Assembly (NCBI GenBank): GCA_024638385.1
Contig: JAHEKJ010000009.1
Location: 1 to 64,000, forward strand
DNA: 64,000 nucleotides
DNA from: Gammaproteobacteria bacterium
GTDB lineage: Bacteria > Pseudomonadota > Gammaproteobacteria > GCA-001735895
Direction: 5' to 3'
In this document: in pieces, positions 25,970-34,846 of the stretch
Layout: the number at the start of each line of letters is the position of its first letter
Numbering within the stretch: the stretch's first letter is position 1
Notes under the pieces: model-generated
The model's database searches: none
Told to the model about the DNA's origin: nothing
What the model saw: only the letters and a program-made list of their open reading frames with translations
Position numbers and translations under genes: made by a program

Positions 25970-26629
25970 TCAGGCCGCCAGCCGGTTGAGACTGTATGAG
26001 CCGTTCTTCTCCATCGCCTGCAGGTACAGGTCCTCGAATTCGGATACGACCGAGTCGCGCACCTCGGGTAATTCGAGCAGGCGTTTGCCCCAGGCCGCGA
26101 CTTTCGGCAGGATCGCGGGGTCGATCACCGACAGTTTGCCGTCGGCCACCGAATCCTGGCGGAACAGCGGCGCGAACGCGGTATCGGCCAGCGTGAACTG
26201 CTCGCCGTTGAACCAGGGCCCGTCGCCGAGATGTTTTTCGACGCGGCGAAACTGGTCTTCGAGTTCGGCGCGGTAGCGCTGGTAGCGCTCCTGGTCCTTG
26301 CTCATCTTCATCTGGTAGAGGTTGCCGAGCATGTCGGAAGCGAACTCGATCCAGGCGCGGTTCCTGGCGCGTGCCAGCGGGTCCTTCGGCTGCAGTTCGC
26401 CGCCGGTGATCTCGTCGAGATACTCGTTGATCACGGCCGATTCGAACAACACCTCGTCGTCGACCTCGAGCACCGGTACCTTCTTCAGCGGCGACAGCTC
26501 GAGAAACCAGTCGGGCGGGTCGGCGAGGTCGATGTAGGTCACGTCGAATTCGATCCCCTTGTGCTTGAGCGTGATCACGGCGCGCTGCACGAACGGGCAA
26601 GTCTTGAAACTGATCAGGTGTAGCGACAT
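25970..26629 (-). CDS. Glutathione S-transferase
   Basis: A 219-residue cytosolic GST. ATG 26629 (MSLHLISFKTCPFVQRAVITLKHKGIEF) has GGAGA seven bases upstream. The thioredoxin-like N-domain carries a CPF active-site motif, like omega or DHAR GSTs that use cysteine. The cis-proline KKVPVLEV and the ESAVINEYLDE glutathione contact follow, then an all-helical C-domain. It probably performs glutathione-dependent thiol transfer or reduction. It is likely co-transcribed with fpr. Confidence 0.85.
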   Translation of the reverse strand: MSLHLISFKTCPFVQRAVITLKHKGIEFDVTYIDLADPPDWFLELSPLKKVPVLEVDDEVLFESAVINEYLDEITGGELQPKDPLARARNRAWIEFASDMLGNLYQMKMSKDQERYQRYRAELEDQFRRVEKHLGDGPWFNGEQFTLADTAFAPLFRQDSVADGKLSVIDPAILPKVAAWGKRLLELPEVRDSVVSEFEDLYLQAMEKNGSYSLNRLAA

Positions 26630-26761
26630 TGAGTTGTCTCCGGGCATGGGTCAGAATGCTCCAATTCACCCAACTTATGTCTCGGGGACGGGAATCTCAA
26701 CCCCAATTTTGGTGAGGGAATGGGGGAGTGCCGGGGCGCGAAGCCAATCACGGAGAACACC

Positions 26762-27430
26762 ATGTCCACCGCATCCATAGGACTCAGCGACAAACTCCAG
26801 AAATATCTGCTCGACGTCTCGCTTCACGAACCCGAGGCCTGCCGCATGTTGCGCGAGCAGACGCTCGAGATGAGCGAAGCCAACATGATCAGTTCGCCCG
26901 AACAGGTGCAGCTGATCCTGCTGCTGGCGAAGATGCTCGGCGCGAAGCGCGGACTCGAAATCGGCACCTTCACCGGCTACACGAGCCTGCGGCTCACGCT
27001 CGGCATGCCGTCGTTGAAACTGACCTGCTGCGACCTGAACAAGGAATTCACCGCGATTGCGCGCCAGCACTGGCAGGCGGCCGGCGTCGATAACCGCATC
27101 GAGCTCGAGCTCGCACCGGCGCAGCAAACGCTCGATCTGCTGCTCGACGAGGGCTTCGAGGGCGCCTACGACTTCGCCTACATCGACGCCGACAAGACCG
27201 GTTATCGCGACTACGTCGAGTCCTGTCTCGCGCTGGTGCGCCCCGGCGGCCTGATCCTGCTCGACAACGTGCTCTGGGGCGGCGCCGTCATCGATTCCGA
27301 CGATACCAGCGACGACACCGTCGCGTTGCGCGAACTCAACGCGTGGATCCACGCCAACGCCAGGGGCCGCTACGACCTGTCGCTCGTGCCGATCGGCGAC
27401 GGCCTCACCGTCATCCGCAAATTCGCCTGA
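26762..27430 (+). CDS. Class I SAM-dependent O-methyltransferase
   Basis: A 222-residue protein of the caffeoyl-CoA O-methyltransferase group (Methyltransf_3). ATG 26762 has GGAGA seven bases upstream; the longer track start is not used. SAM motif EIGTFTGYTSLRLTL, the metal and SAM acidic YIDADKTGYRDYVE and LDNVLWGGAV are all present. These enzymes methylate catechol-type hydroxyls in a divalent-metal-dependent way. The substrate is unknown. Confidence 0.85.
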   Translation: MSTASIGLSDKLQKYLLDVSLHEPEACRMLREQTLEMSEANMISSPEQVQLILLLAKMLGAKRGLEIGTFTGYTSLRLTLGMPSLKLTCCDLNKEFTAIARQHWQAAGVDNRIELELAPAQQTLDLLLDEGFEGAYDFAYIDADKTGYRDYVESCLALVRPGGLILLDNVLWGGAVIDSDDTSDDTVALRELNAWIHANARGRYDLSLVPIGDGLTVIRKFA

Positions 27431-27478
27431 CCCGAAGCCACGATCGTGTACGCCCGGGGACCGATTTTTTTGCAGTAA

Positions 27479-27529
27479 GGGGACAGATCCATTTTTGCCG
27501 CCTGCGGCGTCAAAAAAAGATCTGTCCCC
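27479..27529. repeat. GGGGACAG palindrome, solitary copy
   Basis: GGGGACAGATC at one end and GATCTGTCCCC at the other flank a GC/AT hairpin core (TTTTTGCCGCCTGCGGCGTCAAAAA). A half copy (GGGGACCGATTTTTTTGC) lies just before it at 27456. The same arms occur in the 12.6-, 33.4- and 37.5-kb copies. It lies between convergent genes and could double as a terminator. Confidence 0.85.
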
Positions 27530-27548
27530 GGCAGCGCTCGAACGTGGC

Positions 27549-28127
27549 TTAGTGCTGGACCTTCAACTGCGGCACGACGCCGTCGAACATCGATTCCAGC
27601 TGGACGCCGAGCGCGTCGCCGAACTTCGACACCGCGATGTAGATCGTGATGACGAAGACCGCGTCGACGATCTGCGGCTCGCTCCAGTGAGCATGCAATC
27701 GCTCCCAGAGCTCCTGCGGCACGCGGTTGGCGTCGTCGCCGATTTGTACGGTCAGGTCGAGCAGCGCCTTCTCGCCGTCGCTGAAATGCGGGCTCGTCCT
27801 GTACTTGTCGCCGTCGATGTCGGCGACCTTTTCCGGCGGGATGCCGAGCATGTCGGAGACGCGTTCGTGCTGCACGACGCAGTACTGGCACTGGTTGCGC
27901 TGGGTCGCTTTCAAAATCAACAACTCCTTGGTCTGCCAGTCGAGCACGCCGTCCTTCAGAATCGCCATGATCATGTCGGTGAACACCGTGCCGTATTCGG
28001 GCTGGTGGCCGAAGACCTTGAAGATATTCAGCAACGCCTGGAACCGCTCCTCGGCTTTGTCGTAAAACGCCACGGTTTCGGCGTCGGCCTGATCTCTTTC
28101 CACGTATGAAACACCCATCGTCGTCAT
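27549..28127 (-). CDS. Carboxymuconolactone decarboxylase/AhpD-like protein
   Basis: A 192-residue all-helical protein of the peroxidase-related AhpD superfamily. The redox motif CQYCVVQHERVSDML (CXXC plus downstream His) lies near residue 79. GAGGAGG is eight bases before the ATG. The upstream 50 bp hold a perfect palindrome next to a TetR gene on the same strand, so it is probably the TetR target. A role in peroxide or thiol stress is likely. Decarboxylase activity is not implied by the CXXC subgroup. Confidence 0.8.
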   Translation of the reverse strand: MTTMGVSYVERDQADAETVAFYDKAEERFQALLNIFKVFGHQPEYGTVFTDMIMAILKDGVLDWQTKELLILKATQRNQCQYCVVQHERVSDMLGIPPEKVADIDGDKYRTSPHFSDGEKALLDLTVQIGDDANRVPQELWERLHAHWSEPQIVDAVFVITIYIAVSKFGDALGVQLESMFDGVVPQLKVQH

Positions 28128-28147
28128 CGTGTCATCCTCCTCGTTTT

Positions 28148-28159
28148 GAACGATCGTTC
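28148..28159. promoter_or_regulatory. Palindromic operator, TetR type
   Basis: GAACGATCGTTC is a perfect 12-bp inverted repeat in the 51-bp gap between the TetR gene and the AhpD-like gene. Both genes are on the minus strand. TetR proteins often bind A/T-flanked palindromes with a central CGATCG core. It would sit over the promoter of the AhpD-like gene. Confidence 0.6.
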
Positions 28160-28178
28160 TAAAAAGGCCAAATTTTTT

Positions 28179-28760
28179 TTACTGCAACATCGTCCTGGCC
28201 TGGTTGACGATGCTTTCGATTGCTTGCGGATTGACTCCGGAGCGCGTCAGCACGCGCAGTCCGAGAAACAGACCGAGCAGGGCTTGCGCAGTCTCGCGCG
28301 CATCGATCCCCGGATCGATTTCGCCGGCCTTTTGCGCGGCCTCGATATGCGTCAGAAAGTATCTCTCGACCGCCTGCAGGCTTAGCCGTACGAGTGTACC
28401 GACCTCGGGGTCGTGCGGCGACAGCTCGAGCGCACTGTTGACCAGCAGGCAACCCAACGGTCGGCTCGCGTCGTCGGGTTTGCGCGCGGCGCTGACGAAT
28501 GCAGCGACGATCGCGTCGCGTGGCGGATGCGTTTCGCTGATGCGCCGCAGGTGGTGTTCGCGGTAGATCCGGTCGTAGTGTCGCAGCGTTCGCAGGAACA
28601 ATTCGCGCTTGCTCGTGAACGCTGCATAGATGCTGCCGCGGTTGATGCCGGTCGCGTCGACCAGGTCCTGCATCGACGTGCCCTCGTAGCCGCGCTGCCA
28701 GAACGCCAGCATCGCGCTGTCGAGCACTTCGGATTCGCTAAATTTCTTATCCCGCGGCAT
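28179..28760 (-). CDS. TetR/AcrR family transcriptional regulator
   Basis: A 193-residue repressor. ATG 28760 (MPRDKKFSESEVLDSAMLAFWQRGYEGTSMQDLVDATGINRGSIYAAFTSKRELF) places the helix-turn-helix at about residues 28-47 and follows GGGAA by seven bases. The C-terminal half, with GCLLVNSALELSPHDPEV, resembles the QacR/YcnC-like subgroup that senses toxic electrophiles. It lies directly upstream of the AhpD-like gene with the GAACGATCGTTC site between, so it probably represses that gene. Confidence 0.85.
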   Translation of the reverse strand: MPRDKKFSESEVLDSAMLAFWQRGYEGTSMQDLVDATGINRGSIYAAFTSKRELFLRTLRHYDRIYREHHLRRISETHPPRDAIVAAFVSAARKPDDASRPLGCLLVNSALELSPHDPEVGTLVRLSLQAVERYFLTHIEAAQKAGEIDPGIDARETAQALLGLFLGLRVLTRSGVNPQAIESIVNQARTMLQ

Positions 28761-28809
28761 ACCGATTTCCCGCAATTGGGGACATAGTAGGCAAGTTGAC
28801 AGCAATCGG

Positions 28810-29931
28810 TCAACTCGGATCGGTCGTTCCGACAGTCTCGCTTTCGACCAGATCGGCGAAGCTCGCGCCGAGTTCCGACTCCGTCGCCGCGACCACGGCG
28901 CGCTCGGTGACGAGGCCGCTGACGAGCCGCGCGGGCGTGACGTCGAAGGCGATATTGAACGTCGGGGTCGAGTCGGGCGTCAGTCGAATACGCGTACTTG
29001 CGGCGTTCGCGGTCGCCGGCAGGCTGCTGACCTCGTCGCCGGCGCGCTGTTCTATCGGAATCTCGCCGACGCCGTCGCGGGTCGTCCAGTCGATCGTCGA
29101 ACTCGGCAGGCAGACATAGAAAGGCACGCCGTTGTCGTGCGCGGCGAGCGCCTTGAGGTAAGTCCCGATCTTGTTACAGACGTCGCCGCGGCGCGTCGTG
29201 CGGTCGCTGCCGACGAGGCACAGGTCGACCATGCCGCGTTGCATCAGGTGGCCGCCGACGTTGTCGACGATGTAGGTGTGCGGCACGCCGTGGTGGCCGA
29301 GTTCCCACGCGGTCAGTCCGCCCTGGTTGCGCGGGCGGGTTTCGTCGACCCAGACGTGCACCGGGATGCCTTCGTCGTGGGCGAAGTAGATCGGCGCGGT
29401 CGCGGTGCCCCAGTCGACGGTCGCGAGCCAGCCGGCATTGCAGTGGGTGAGAATATTGACCGGTTCGCCGGCGGGTTTGCGCGCGGCCGCCGCGCGGATC
29501 AGTTCGAGGCCGTGGCGGCCGATCGCCTGGTTGGTCTCGACGTCCTCGTCGGCTATTGCGTTCGCTTCGTCGAGCGCCGCGGCGGCTCGCTCGGCGGGCG
29601 CCAGTTCACCGACGACGGATTGCATCCGGTCGAGCGCCCAGCGCAGGTTGACCGCGGTCGGCCGCGTCGCGAGCAAACTCTCTCGCGCCCCGCGCAGCGC
29701 GTCGTCGCCGGCATCGTCGCGCAAGGCCAGGTATAAACCGTAGGCCGCGGTCGCGCCGATCAGCGGCGCGCCGCGCACGACCATGTCGCGGATCGCGACG
29801 CAGGCGTCGTCGAGCGTGCGGAGCTTGCGGATTTCGAATTCGAACGGCAACCGCGTCTGGTCGATCACGTCGACCGATTCGCCGTCGTCACCGAGCCAGA
29901 TGCTGCGATAGGGAACGCCGTCGACCTTCAC
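28810..29931 (-). CDS. mtnA: S-methyl-5-thioribose-1-phosphate isomerase
   Basis: A 373-residue eIF2B-like isomerase that turns methylthioribose-1-phosphate into methylthioribulose-1-phosphate in methylthioadenosine salvage. The catalytic cysteine is in [12 protein letters not shown] (about 163) and the general acid Asp in [18 protein letters not shown] (about 243-260). [15 protein letters not shown] is the family N-terminal hallmark. It lies three bases after the aldolase gene. No mtnB, mtnC, mtnD or mtnK is in the window. Confidence 0.9.
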   Translation of the reverse strand: MKVDGVPYRSIWLGDDGESVDVIDQTRLPFEFEIRKLRTLDDACVAIRDMVVRGAPLIGATAAYGLYLALRDDAGDDALRGARESLLATRPTAVNLRWALDRMQSVVGELAPAERAAAALDEANAIADEDVETNQAIGRHGLELIRAAAARKPAGEPVNILTHCNAGWLATVDWGTATAPIYFAHDEGIPVHVWVDETRPRNQGGLTAWELGHHGVPHTYIVDNVGGHLMQRGMVDLCLVGSDRTTRRGDVCNKIGTYLKALAAHDNGVPFYVCLPSSTIDWTTRDGVGEIPIEQRAGDEVSSLPATANAASTRIRLTPDSTPTFNIAFDVTPARLVSGLVTERAVVAATESELGASFADLVESETVGTTDPS

Positions 29932-29934
29932 GCG

Positions 29935-30573
29935 TCAGTCCCGCTGTCCGTAGCCGGCGAATTTTTCCAGCACCGCGTCCATCTGCGCGTCGGAGAGGAT
30001 CACCGGGTCGCCGGCCTGGCGCGCGTGCCAGTACTGCTTGGCCAGCGTTTCGACCTCGATGCCGAGCTTCAGCACGCGCTCGAGGTCGTCGTCGAAGCAG
30101 ATCATGCCGTGGGTGCCGAGCAGGCACGCGCGCCGGCCTTCCAGGGCGGCGAGCATCGCGTCGGACAGTTCCTGCGTGCCGAACAGCGCGTAATCGGCGC
30201 AGCGGATGTCGCGACCGCCGGCGACCGCGACCATGTAGTGGAACGCCGGGATGTCGAGCCGCAGGCACGACAGCGCGGTGGCGAAGGTCGAGTGCGCGTG
30301 CAGCACCGCGCCGGCCTCGGGCCGGCTCGTGTAGATGTCGCGGTGCATGCGCCACTCGCTCGACGGCTTGCGCGCATCGTGCGTATCGCCGTCGAGGTCG
30401 AGCAGCACGATGTCCTGCGCGGTCAACCGTTCGTAAGGCATTCCGGTCGGCGTGATCAGGAATCCCGCGGCGAAGCGCGCGCTGACGTTGCCGGCGCTGC
30501 CCTGGTTGATGCCGGCGGCGTTCATCGCGCGGCAGGTCGCGACGATCTTGGCGGCGAGGTCCTGGCGCGTCAT
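29935..30573 (-). CDS. Class II aldolase (L-fuculose-phosphate aldolase type)
   Basis: A 212-residue class II aldolase/adducin protein. ATG 30573 is used; the longer track form lies inside manC. Metal-binding histidines are in AVLHAHSTFATAL and in the GTHGMICF segment. The substrate-binding GNVSAR and TPTGMPYE motifs, and E in SSEWRMHRDIY, are intact. Directly followed by mtnA, it matches the MtnA-Ald2 pairing of the DHAP shunt. That aldolase splits methylthioribulose-1-phosphate into DHAP and methylthioacetaldehyde. An MtnB dehydratase or fuculose aldolase role is possible. Confidence 0.82.
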   Translation of the reverse strand: MTRQDLAAKIVATCRAMNAAGINQGSAGNVSARFAAGFLITPTGMPYERLTAQDIVLLDLDGDTHDARKPSSEWRMHRDIYTSRPEAGAVLHAHSTFATALSCLRLDIPAFHYMVAVAGGRDIRCADYALFGTQELSDAMLAALEGRRACLLGTHGMICFDDDLERVLKLGIEVETLAKQYWHARQAGDPVILSDAQMDAVLEKFAGYGQRD

Positions 30574-30586
30574 CGTCGCGGTCCGC

Positions 30587-31999
30587 TCAGCCGGGCTCGT
30601 CGCTGCGGCCATAGATATCGTCGAAGCGGACGATGTCGTCTTCGCCGAGATAGGCGCCGGACTGGACCTCGATGATGTCGAGCGGTTGGTCGGTCGGGTT
30701 TTCGAGATAGTGGGTTGCGCCGAGCGGGATGAACGCCGATTCGTTTTCGTGCAGGTCGAAAATCTCGTCGTTACGGAATACCCGCGCGGTGCCCCTGACG
30801 ACGACCCAGTGCTCGGCGCGGTGGTGGTGCATCTGCTTCGACAAACGCGCGCCGGGCTTGACCGTGATGCGCTTGACCTTGTAGCGCTCGCCCTCGTCGA
30901 TCGAGTCGAAGCTGCCCCACGGGCGGTAGACGATGCGGTGGAAATTCTCTTCCTCGCGCGCCTCGGCGGCGAGCCGCGCGACGACCTGCTTGACCTCCTC
31001 GGCCTTGTCGCGGGTCGTCACGAGCACCGCGTCCTCGGTCTCGGCGATGACCAGATCGTCGACGCCGACCGCGGCGACCAGGCGGCTGCCTGCGTGGACG
31101 AGCGTATTGCCGGTATCGGCGACGATCACGTCGCCGCGAGTCGCGTTGCCGTCGGCGTCGCGCTCGCCGACTTCCCACAGCGCCGACCAGCTGCCGATGT
31201 CGCTCCAGCCGGCATCCATCGGCACGACGCAGGCGAGTTCGGTGTGTTCCATCACCGCGTAGTCGATAGAATCCGACTCGCAGGCGGCGAACGCGTCGGC
31301 GTCGAGACGCAGGAAGTCGAGATCGGCGCTGCGGTCGTCGACCGCGCGCCGGCAGTGCGCGAGCATCTCCGGTCGCAGGCGGCCGAGCTCGTCGAGGTAG
31401 GCTTTTGCGCGGAACATGAACATGCCGCTGTTCCAGTAGTAGTCACCCGCAGCGACGTAGCCCTCGGCGGTCGCGAGGTCGGGTTTTTCGACGAATTCGT
31501 CGACGCCGAAGCCGGGACCGTCGGCGGCGCCGCGGCGGATGTAGCCGTAACCGGTCGCGGCCCGCGACGGTACGATTCCGAAGGTTACGAGCTTGCCGGC
31601 GGCGGCGAGCGTTTCGGCCTGGCGCACGGAATCCGCGAAAGCCGCCGGGTCGCCGATTTCGTGATCGGCGGCCAGCACCAGCAGGATCGGATCGTCGGCC
31701 AGCGTCAGCGCGTAGAGCGCCGCCGCCGCGATCGCCGGCGCGGTGTTGCGTCCGGCCGGTTCGAGCATGATCGACAGCTCACCGACGTCGATTTCGCGCG
31801 CCTGTTCGGCGACGATGAAGCGGTGTTCGTCGTTGCAGACGACGATCGGCGCGGCGTGCTCGAGCCCGTCGAGCCGCTGCAGGGTTTTTTGCAGCATCGA
31901 CTCGTCGTGCAGCAGGCTCAGGAACTGTTTCGGGTACATCTTGCGCGAAAGTGGCCACAGGCGGGTGCCAGAGCCTCCGGACAGAATGATCGGGATCAA
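30587..31999 (-). CDS. manC: Mannose-1-phosphate guanylyltransferase / mannose-6-phosphate isomerase
   Basis: A 470-residue bifunctional protein. The N-terminal nucleotidyltransferase opens [26 protein letters not shown] and has FVEKPD near residue 165. A C-terminal cupin isomerase domain carries [16 protein letters not shown] and E in [18 protein letters not shown]. It makes GDP-mannose for exopolysaccharide or LPS. The start is TTG with GAGG six bases upstream. It could feed the glycan cluster at the left edge, but the two are 20 kb apart. Confidence 0.92.
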   Translation of the reverse strand: MIPIILSGGSGTRLWPLSRKMYPKQFLSLLHDESMLQKTLQRLDGLEHAAPIVVCNDEHRFIVAEQAREIDVGELSIMLEPAGRNTAPAIAAAALYALTLADDPILLVLAADHEIGDPAAFADSVRQAETLAAAGKLVTFGIVPSRAATGYGYIRRGAADGPGFGVDEFVEKPDLATAEGYVAAGDYYWNSGMFMFRAKAYLDELGRLRPEMLAHCRRAVDDRSADLDFLRLDADAFAACESDSIDYAVMEHTELACVVPMDAGWSDIGSWSALWEVGERDADGNATRGDVIVADTGNTLVHAGSRLVAAVGVDDLVIAETEDAVLVTTRDKAEEVKQVVARLAAEAREEENFHRIVYRPWGSFDSIDEGERYKVKRITVKPGARLSKQMHHHRAEHWVVVRGTARVFRNDEIFDLHENESAFIPLGATHYLENPTDQPLDIIEVQSGAYLGEDDIVRFDDIYGRSDEPG

Positions 32000-32090
32000 G
32001 CGGGGCCTCGTAGTCGGTGTGAACCGGTCGGTTGTAAATGAAAATGACGAGGTCCATTATAGATCGCCCGGGCAGGCAAAAACAGGCACG

Positions 32091-32312
32091 ATGGCAGACG
32101 AAAAATCCCGCTCCGAGCAGGTGGTCGAAGCCTATAAGCGGCATAAGCTCGCGCGCAGCGCGCTGCGCCGAATTCACGACCTGATCCGCGATTTCGACAG
32201 CGCCCGCGCGGCCGACCGGCGGCTCGCGTGGGTCGGTCTCGCGCTGCTGCTGCTCGCTATCGTTTTAACCTGCTTGTACTACGCGACCGTCGAGCGGGCA
32301 ACGCTGTACTAG
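32091..32312 (+). CDS. Small single-pass membrane protein
   Basis: A 73-residue protein from ATG 32091; the track ORF is extended by antisense of manC. A charged, helical N-terminal half (EQVVEAYKRHKLARSALRRIHDLIRDFD) precedes one transmembrane helix (LAWVGLALLLLAIVLTCLYYA). It is divergent from manC across a 91-bp gap. I recognise no family. The length and charge pattern look coding. Confidence 0.55.
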   Translation: MADEKSRSEQVVEAYKRHKLARSALRRIHDLIRDFDSARAADRRLAWVGLALLLLAIVLTCLYYATVERATLY

Positions 32313-32396
32313 CCGCCCGCCGGCTGCGGGCGTGGATGCAAATGCCGGCGGATTCCATTACCATCGCGGCTCCAGTCAGGCAGCGCGGAGCCTTCG

Positions 32397-33386
32397 ATGA
32401 GCGATACTTTCAGAGCCTACCAGGTCGGCAAGAACGACAGCGGTCAGCGATGCGTCCTGACCGACCTGACCGACGACGACCTGATGGACGGCGACGTCAC
32501 GGTGCGCGTCGAGTACACGACGCTGAACTACAAGGACGGCCTCGCGTTGACCGGCCGCTCGCCGATCATCCGCAAGTTCCCGCTGACTCCCGGAATCGAT
32601 TTTGCCGGCAGCGTGCTCGAATCGAAGCATGCCGACTTCGCGCCCGGCGACGCGGTTATTCTCAACGGCTACGGCGTCGGCGAGTCGCACTCGGGCGGGT
32701 TCGCGCAAAAGGCGCGCGTCAGCGGCGACTGGCTGGTGCCGATGCCCGACGGGCTCGATGCGCGCCGCGCGATGGCGATCGGCACGGCGGGCTATACCTC
32801 GATGCTGTGCGTGATGGCGCTCGAACACCACGGCATCGGCACCGATGCCGGCGACCTGCTCGTCACCGGCGCCGCCGGCGGTGTCGGCAGCATCGCGGTC
32901 GCGATCCTCGGCAAGCTCGGCTACCGCGTCGTCGCGAGCACCGGCCGCCCCGAGGAGAAGGATTTCCTGACCGGTCTCGGCGCGGCCGACATCATCGAGC
33001 GGGCCAAGTTCGCCGAGCCGGCGCGGCCGCTGGCGAAGGAACTCTGGGCCGGCGCGGTCGACGTCGCCGGCGGCAACACGCTCGCCAACGTGCTGAGCCA
33101 GACGAAATACGGCGGCGCGGTGGCGGCCTGCGGTCTCGCCGAGTCGATGAGCCTGCCGACTTCGGTGGCGCCCTTCATCCTGCGCGGGGTCACGCTCTAC
33201 GGCATCGATTCGGTCATGGCGCCACAGGCAAAACGGCGCGAGGCCTGGGCGCGGCTCGCGCGCGATCTCGATTTCGAGTTGCTCGACAGCCTGTCGTTCG
33301 ACGTCGATTTCGAGACCCTGCCGCAGGCGGCAAAGGACATCCTCGACGGCAAGCTGCGGGGCAGGGCGATAATCAAGCTGCCGTAA
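32397..33386 (+). CDS. acuI: Acryloyl-CoA reductase (NADPH), YhdH/AcuI family
   Basis: A 329-residue zinc-free medium-chain dehydrogenase. TLNYKDGLALTGRSPIIRKFPLTPGIDFAG, the NADPH-binding TGAAGGVGSIAVAILGKLGY and the C-terminal KDILDGKLRGRAIIKL are hallmarks of YhdH/AcuI. It reduces toxic acryloyl-CoA to propionyl-CoA, a step used in DMSP and acrylate catabolism. It stands alone, 8 kb from the DmdA-like gene. YhdH is also common in bacteria without DMSP metabolism. Confidence 0.88.
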   Translation: MSDTFRAYQVGKNDSGQRCVLTDLTDDDLMDGDVTVRVEYTTLNYKDGLALTGRSPIIRKFPLTPGIDFAGSVLESKHADFAPGDAVILNGYGVGESHSGGFAQKARVSGDWLVPMPDGLDARRAMAIGTAGYTSMLCVMALEHHGIGTDAGDLLVTGAAGGVGSIAVAILGKLGYRVVASTGRPEEKDFLTGLGAADIIERAKFAEPARPLAKELWAGAVDVAGGNTLANVLSQTKYGGAVAACGLAESMSLPTSVAPFILRGVTLYGIDSVMAPQAKRREAWARLARDLDFELLDSLSFDVDFETLPQAAKDILDGKLRGRAIIKLP

Positions 33387-33410
33387 TCGGCCACTTCCGG
33401 CTCAATCTAC

Positions 33411-33456
33411 GGGGACAGATCCATTTTTCGCCCGCGGCGAAAAATGATCCGTCCCC
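33411..33456. repeat. GGGGACAG palindrome, solitary copy
   Basis: GGGGACAGATCCATTTTTCG and CGAAAAATGATCCGTCCCC pair around CCCGCGG. It lies between acuI and the EamA gene, 24 bp after the stop, and could act as a transcript end. It belongs to the same family as the 12.6-, 27.5- and 37.5-kb copies. Confidence 0.88.
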
Positions 33457-33474
33457 GTCCAGTAAACGACGAAT

Positions 33475-34392
33475 ATGCTGGACAAGACGATTCTCGACAC
33501 GCGTAAATTCGGGCTCGGCGTCACGCTGGTGATCGTCGGCGGCGTGTTCCTGAGCAGCTCGGGCATTTTGCTGCGCAACGTCGAGGCCGCGAACGGCTGG
33601 CAAATCCTGTTCTACCGCGGCTTCGCTTTTTCGATCACGTTGTTCCTGTTGCTGCTGCTGCGGTACCGAAGCGGTATCGGCGCCGCGTTTCGCGCGGTCG
33701 GCGCACCCGGCGTGCTCGCCGGCACGGTGCTCGGGCTCGGCTCGATCTGCTACGTGTTCGCGCTGCTGTTGACGACCGTCGCCAACGCGGTCTTCATCAT
33801 TGGCGCGGCGCCGCTCGCGACCGCGTTCGTCGGCTGGCTCGTGCTCGGCGAGCGCACCTCGCGCTTCGGCGTGATCGCGATGCTGGTATCGCTCGGCGGT
33901 ATCGGCCTGATGTTCGCCGACGGGCTGCTCGAAGGCCGCTGGCTCGGCAACGTCGCCGCGCTCGGCGTGGTCGCGTCGTTCGTCGTGTTCCTGATGATTC
34001 TGCGTGCGCGGCGCAACGTCGACATGCTGCCGGCGACCTGTCTCGGCGGTCTCGTCATGGGCGGCGTATCCGGCCTGGTCGCCGAATCGCTGGCGATATC
34101 GACCCACGACCTGCTGATTTCGATCGCGATGGGCAGCCTGCAGTTCGGCGTGGGTTTCTACTGTTTCACGATCGCGTCGCGTTACATCCTCGCTTCCGAG
34201 GTCGCGTTCTACGCGCTGACCGAGTCGATCCTGAGCCCGATCTGGGTCTGGCTGGGCGTCGGCGAAACGCCGAGCGCGTGGACTCTTGGCGGCAGCCTGC
34301 TGGTGCTGCTGTCGGTCGGCGCCTATTGCGCCCACGGGATTCGCGCCGAGCGGCGGCTGCTGCGCGACGCGCGCCGGTTCAGCGGGGCCTGA
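33475..34392 (+). CDS. EamA/DMT-family transporter
   Basis: A 305-residue inner-membrane protein with ten predicted helices in two EamA repeats. The first repeat runs from LGVTLVIVGGVFLSSSGILLRNV to IAMLVSLGGIGLMFAD, the second from LGNVAALGVVASFVVFLMI to LGGSLLVLLSVGAY. The end of each repeat keeps the VGWLVLGERTSR and IWVWLGVGETPS pattern. Members export or import metabolites and amino acids. The substrate is unknown. Its last 14 bases overlap the convergent phosphatase-like gene. Confidence 0.85.
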   Translation: MLDKTILDTRKFGLGVTLVIVGGVFLSSSGILLRNVEAANGWQILFYRGFAFSITLFLLLLLRYRSGIGAAFRAVGAPGVLAGTVLGLGSICYVFALLLTTVANAVFIIGAAPLATAFVGWLVLGERTSRFGVIAMLVSLGGIGLMFADGLLEGRWLGNVAALGVVASFVVFLMILRARRNVDMLPATCLGGLVMGGVSGLVAESLAISTHDLLISIAMGSLQFGVGFYCFTIASRYILASEVAFYALTESILSPIWVWLGVGETPSAWTLGGSLLVLLSVGAYCAHGIRAERRLLRDARRFSGA

Positions 34393-34846
34393 GGCCGAGC
34401 GCGGCGGCGTCGAGTTCGAGCAAATCCCGCCAGGCGGGCTCCGGCTGCCAGCGGTCGAAGATCGGCGAGCGCGCCCGCGCCGGATCTTCGCCGAGGACGT
34501 GCACCCGGTAAAGGAACATGAACGCCGAAACGCGGTAATTCATGATGCAGTGCACGAACACGCGCCGCTCGCGATGGCATTCGAGCAGATCGCAGAAGCG
34601 ACGAACCTGTTCGGGGCGCGGCGCGTCCCAGGGCACCGGCAGGTGAATGTAGGTCATGCCGAGCGCGGTCACGCGGCGGCCCTCGTCGTCGAGCGAATCG
34701 GCATGCTCCGGCATCGCCAGGTTGATCACGGTATCGTAGCCGGCCGCGGCAATCGCCTCGAACTGGTCCGCGCGGGGCTGGCCGGCGGTGCCGATCGCCG
34801 GCGTCAGCGCGACGAAGTTGCGAATCGAATCAAGCGAATTCGACAT
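34379..34846 (-). CDS. Protein tyrosine phosphatase-like protein
   Basis: A 155-residue dual-specificity phosphatase fold. FVALTPAIGTAGQPRADQFEAIAAAGYDTVINLAMP and the following segment match the DUF442/PTP-like family. The phosphate loop reads VHCIMNYRVSAFMFLYR, with four residues between Cys and Arg instead of five. That spacing is seen in a subfamily and may alter activity. It overlaps the MOSC gene by 17 bases. Confidence 0.75.
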   Translation of the reverse strand: MSNSLDSIRNFVALTPAIGTAGQPRADQFEAIAAAGYDTVINLAMPEHADSLDDEGRRVTALGMTYIHLPVPWDAPRPEQVRRFCDLLECHRERRVFVHCIMNYRVSAFMFLYRVHVLGEDPARARSPIFDRWQPEPAWRDLLELDAAALGLRPR

